Assembly (NCBI GenBank): GCA_019347675.1
Contig: JAHWKW010000003.1
Span: forward strand, 62,001-126,000
Length of the DNA stretch: 64,000 nucleotides
Direction of reading: 5' to 3'
Origin: Actinomycetota bacterium
GTDB lineage: Bacteria > Actinomycetota > Nitriliruptoria > Nitriliruptorales > JAHWKO01
This document shows positions 63,755 through 64,000 of the stretch, in pieces; position 1 is the stretch's first letter, and each line of letters opens with the position of its first letter. The translations under genes were made by a program, and so were the position numbers. The notes beneath the pieces were generated by a model, which was given only the letters and a program-made list of their open reading frames with translations, had not been told where the DNA came from and did no database searches.

Positions 63755-64000
63755 ATGCCATCCCCGCGCCCCCGTCGCCGGCGCGCCGCCGTCGCCGTGT
63801 TGATCGCCGCCGCCGTGGTCACGGGCTGCCTGCCGGGGAGATCTTCTGACGGTGCGCCTGCCGGGACGTCGCAGCCGTCGCCGTCCGACACGACCTCCGC
63901 CACCAACGGGGAGCCGGCCGTGTCGCCGTCGGCGACGGCTGCGGCCGGGCACACGCCGGGCGGACCGCCACCGACCGCGGAGGAGGCGATCGCAGCCGAT
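63755..64000 (+). CDS. Lipoprotein, 3' end cut by window edge
   Basis: The frame starts at ATG 63755 and is open to the last base, giving 82 visible residues. An arginine-rich N-terminus (PSPRPRRRRAA) precedes a hydrophobic core and the lipobox VVTGCLPG with Cys about residue 25. A Ser/Thr/Pro/Ala-rich linker follows (GTSQPSPSDTTSATNGEPAV), ending with PPPTAEEAIAAD, which may be the start of a folded domain. Exported and membrane-attached by prediction. Nothing can be said of its function from the visible part. Confidence 0.75.
   Translation, partial: MPSPRPRRRRAAVAVLIAAAVVTGCLPGRSSDGAPAGTSQPSPSDTTSATNGEPAVSPSATAAAGHTPGGPPPTAEEAIAAD

Overview
The window is very GC-rich, gene-dense DNA with many GTG starts, strong AGGAGG-type ribosome sites and frequent ATGA/GTGA overlaps. 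Together with an F420-type luciferase-like oxidoreductase, a wax-ester synthase/DGAT, Ku plus a stand-alone LigD polymerase, DUF4235, tandem DUF427, Lhr and an orphan response regulator/HD-GYP pair, this points to an actinomycetote, probably from a deep-branching lineage such as Nitriliruptoria. That placement is inference; there is no rRNA in the window.

Layout. 0-8 kb: tldD-tldE, a small acidic protein divergent from hutH, acsA with two small membrane proteins, and an RmlC-like epimerase. 8-15.7 kb: MscS divergent from gyrB-gyrA, then a broken lipoprotein gene coupled to a YkuD-like transpeptidase. 15.7-20 kb: a PQQ-type sugar dehydrogenase lipoprotein divergent from an ECF sigma/anti-sigma pair, a VOC protein and a rhodanese. 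20-24 kb: a minus-strand stress and repair block (hsp20, a four-helix membrane protein, ku, ligD-polymerase, and an 11-residue-repeat protein with a Rho-N/SAP-like tail). 24-30 kb: an orphan substrate-binding lipoprotein, small membrane and NTF2-like proteins, then a decayed cluster of AICAR-transformylase-like, HisD-like and TetR fragments. 30-38 kb: a large secreted SGNH hydrolase/VWA/PKD/TSP3 mosaic coupled to a lipoprotein, a YdcF-like protein, tRNA-Gly(GCC), a broken flavin disulfide reductase, tandem DUF427 and dut. 38-51 kb: WS/DGAT, a receiver/HD-GYP/Lhr series, a K+-channel relative without a filter, pyrophosphatase, a frameshifted histidine kinase and a shortened antiporter. 51-64 kb: a beta-hydroxyacid dehydrogenase, an LLM oxidoreductase, HtrA-Nudix, PhoD-KptA, fadA-fadB, NlpC/P60, a site-2 protease and a lipoprotein cut by the window edge.

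Working together. fadA-fadB, acsA and WS/DGAT form a fatty-acid, acetate and storage-lipid theme. ku and ligD-polymerase form an end-joining core with unusual neighbours. HtrA, Hsp20 and the sigma/anti-sigma pair are stress functions. The phoD-kptA pair (2 nt apart) and the ku/ligD/repeat-protein block are the best candidates for undescribed functional associations.

Caveats. At least four otherwise conserved genes carry single-base frameshifts or in-frame stops, one of them in a C homopolymer. Some may be assembly errors. The 27.9-30.1 kb locus also shows deletion and truncation, so it is more convincingly a true pseudogene cluster. I saw no CRISPR array, insertion sequence or prophage.
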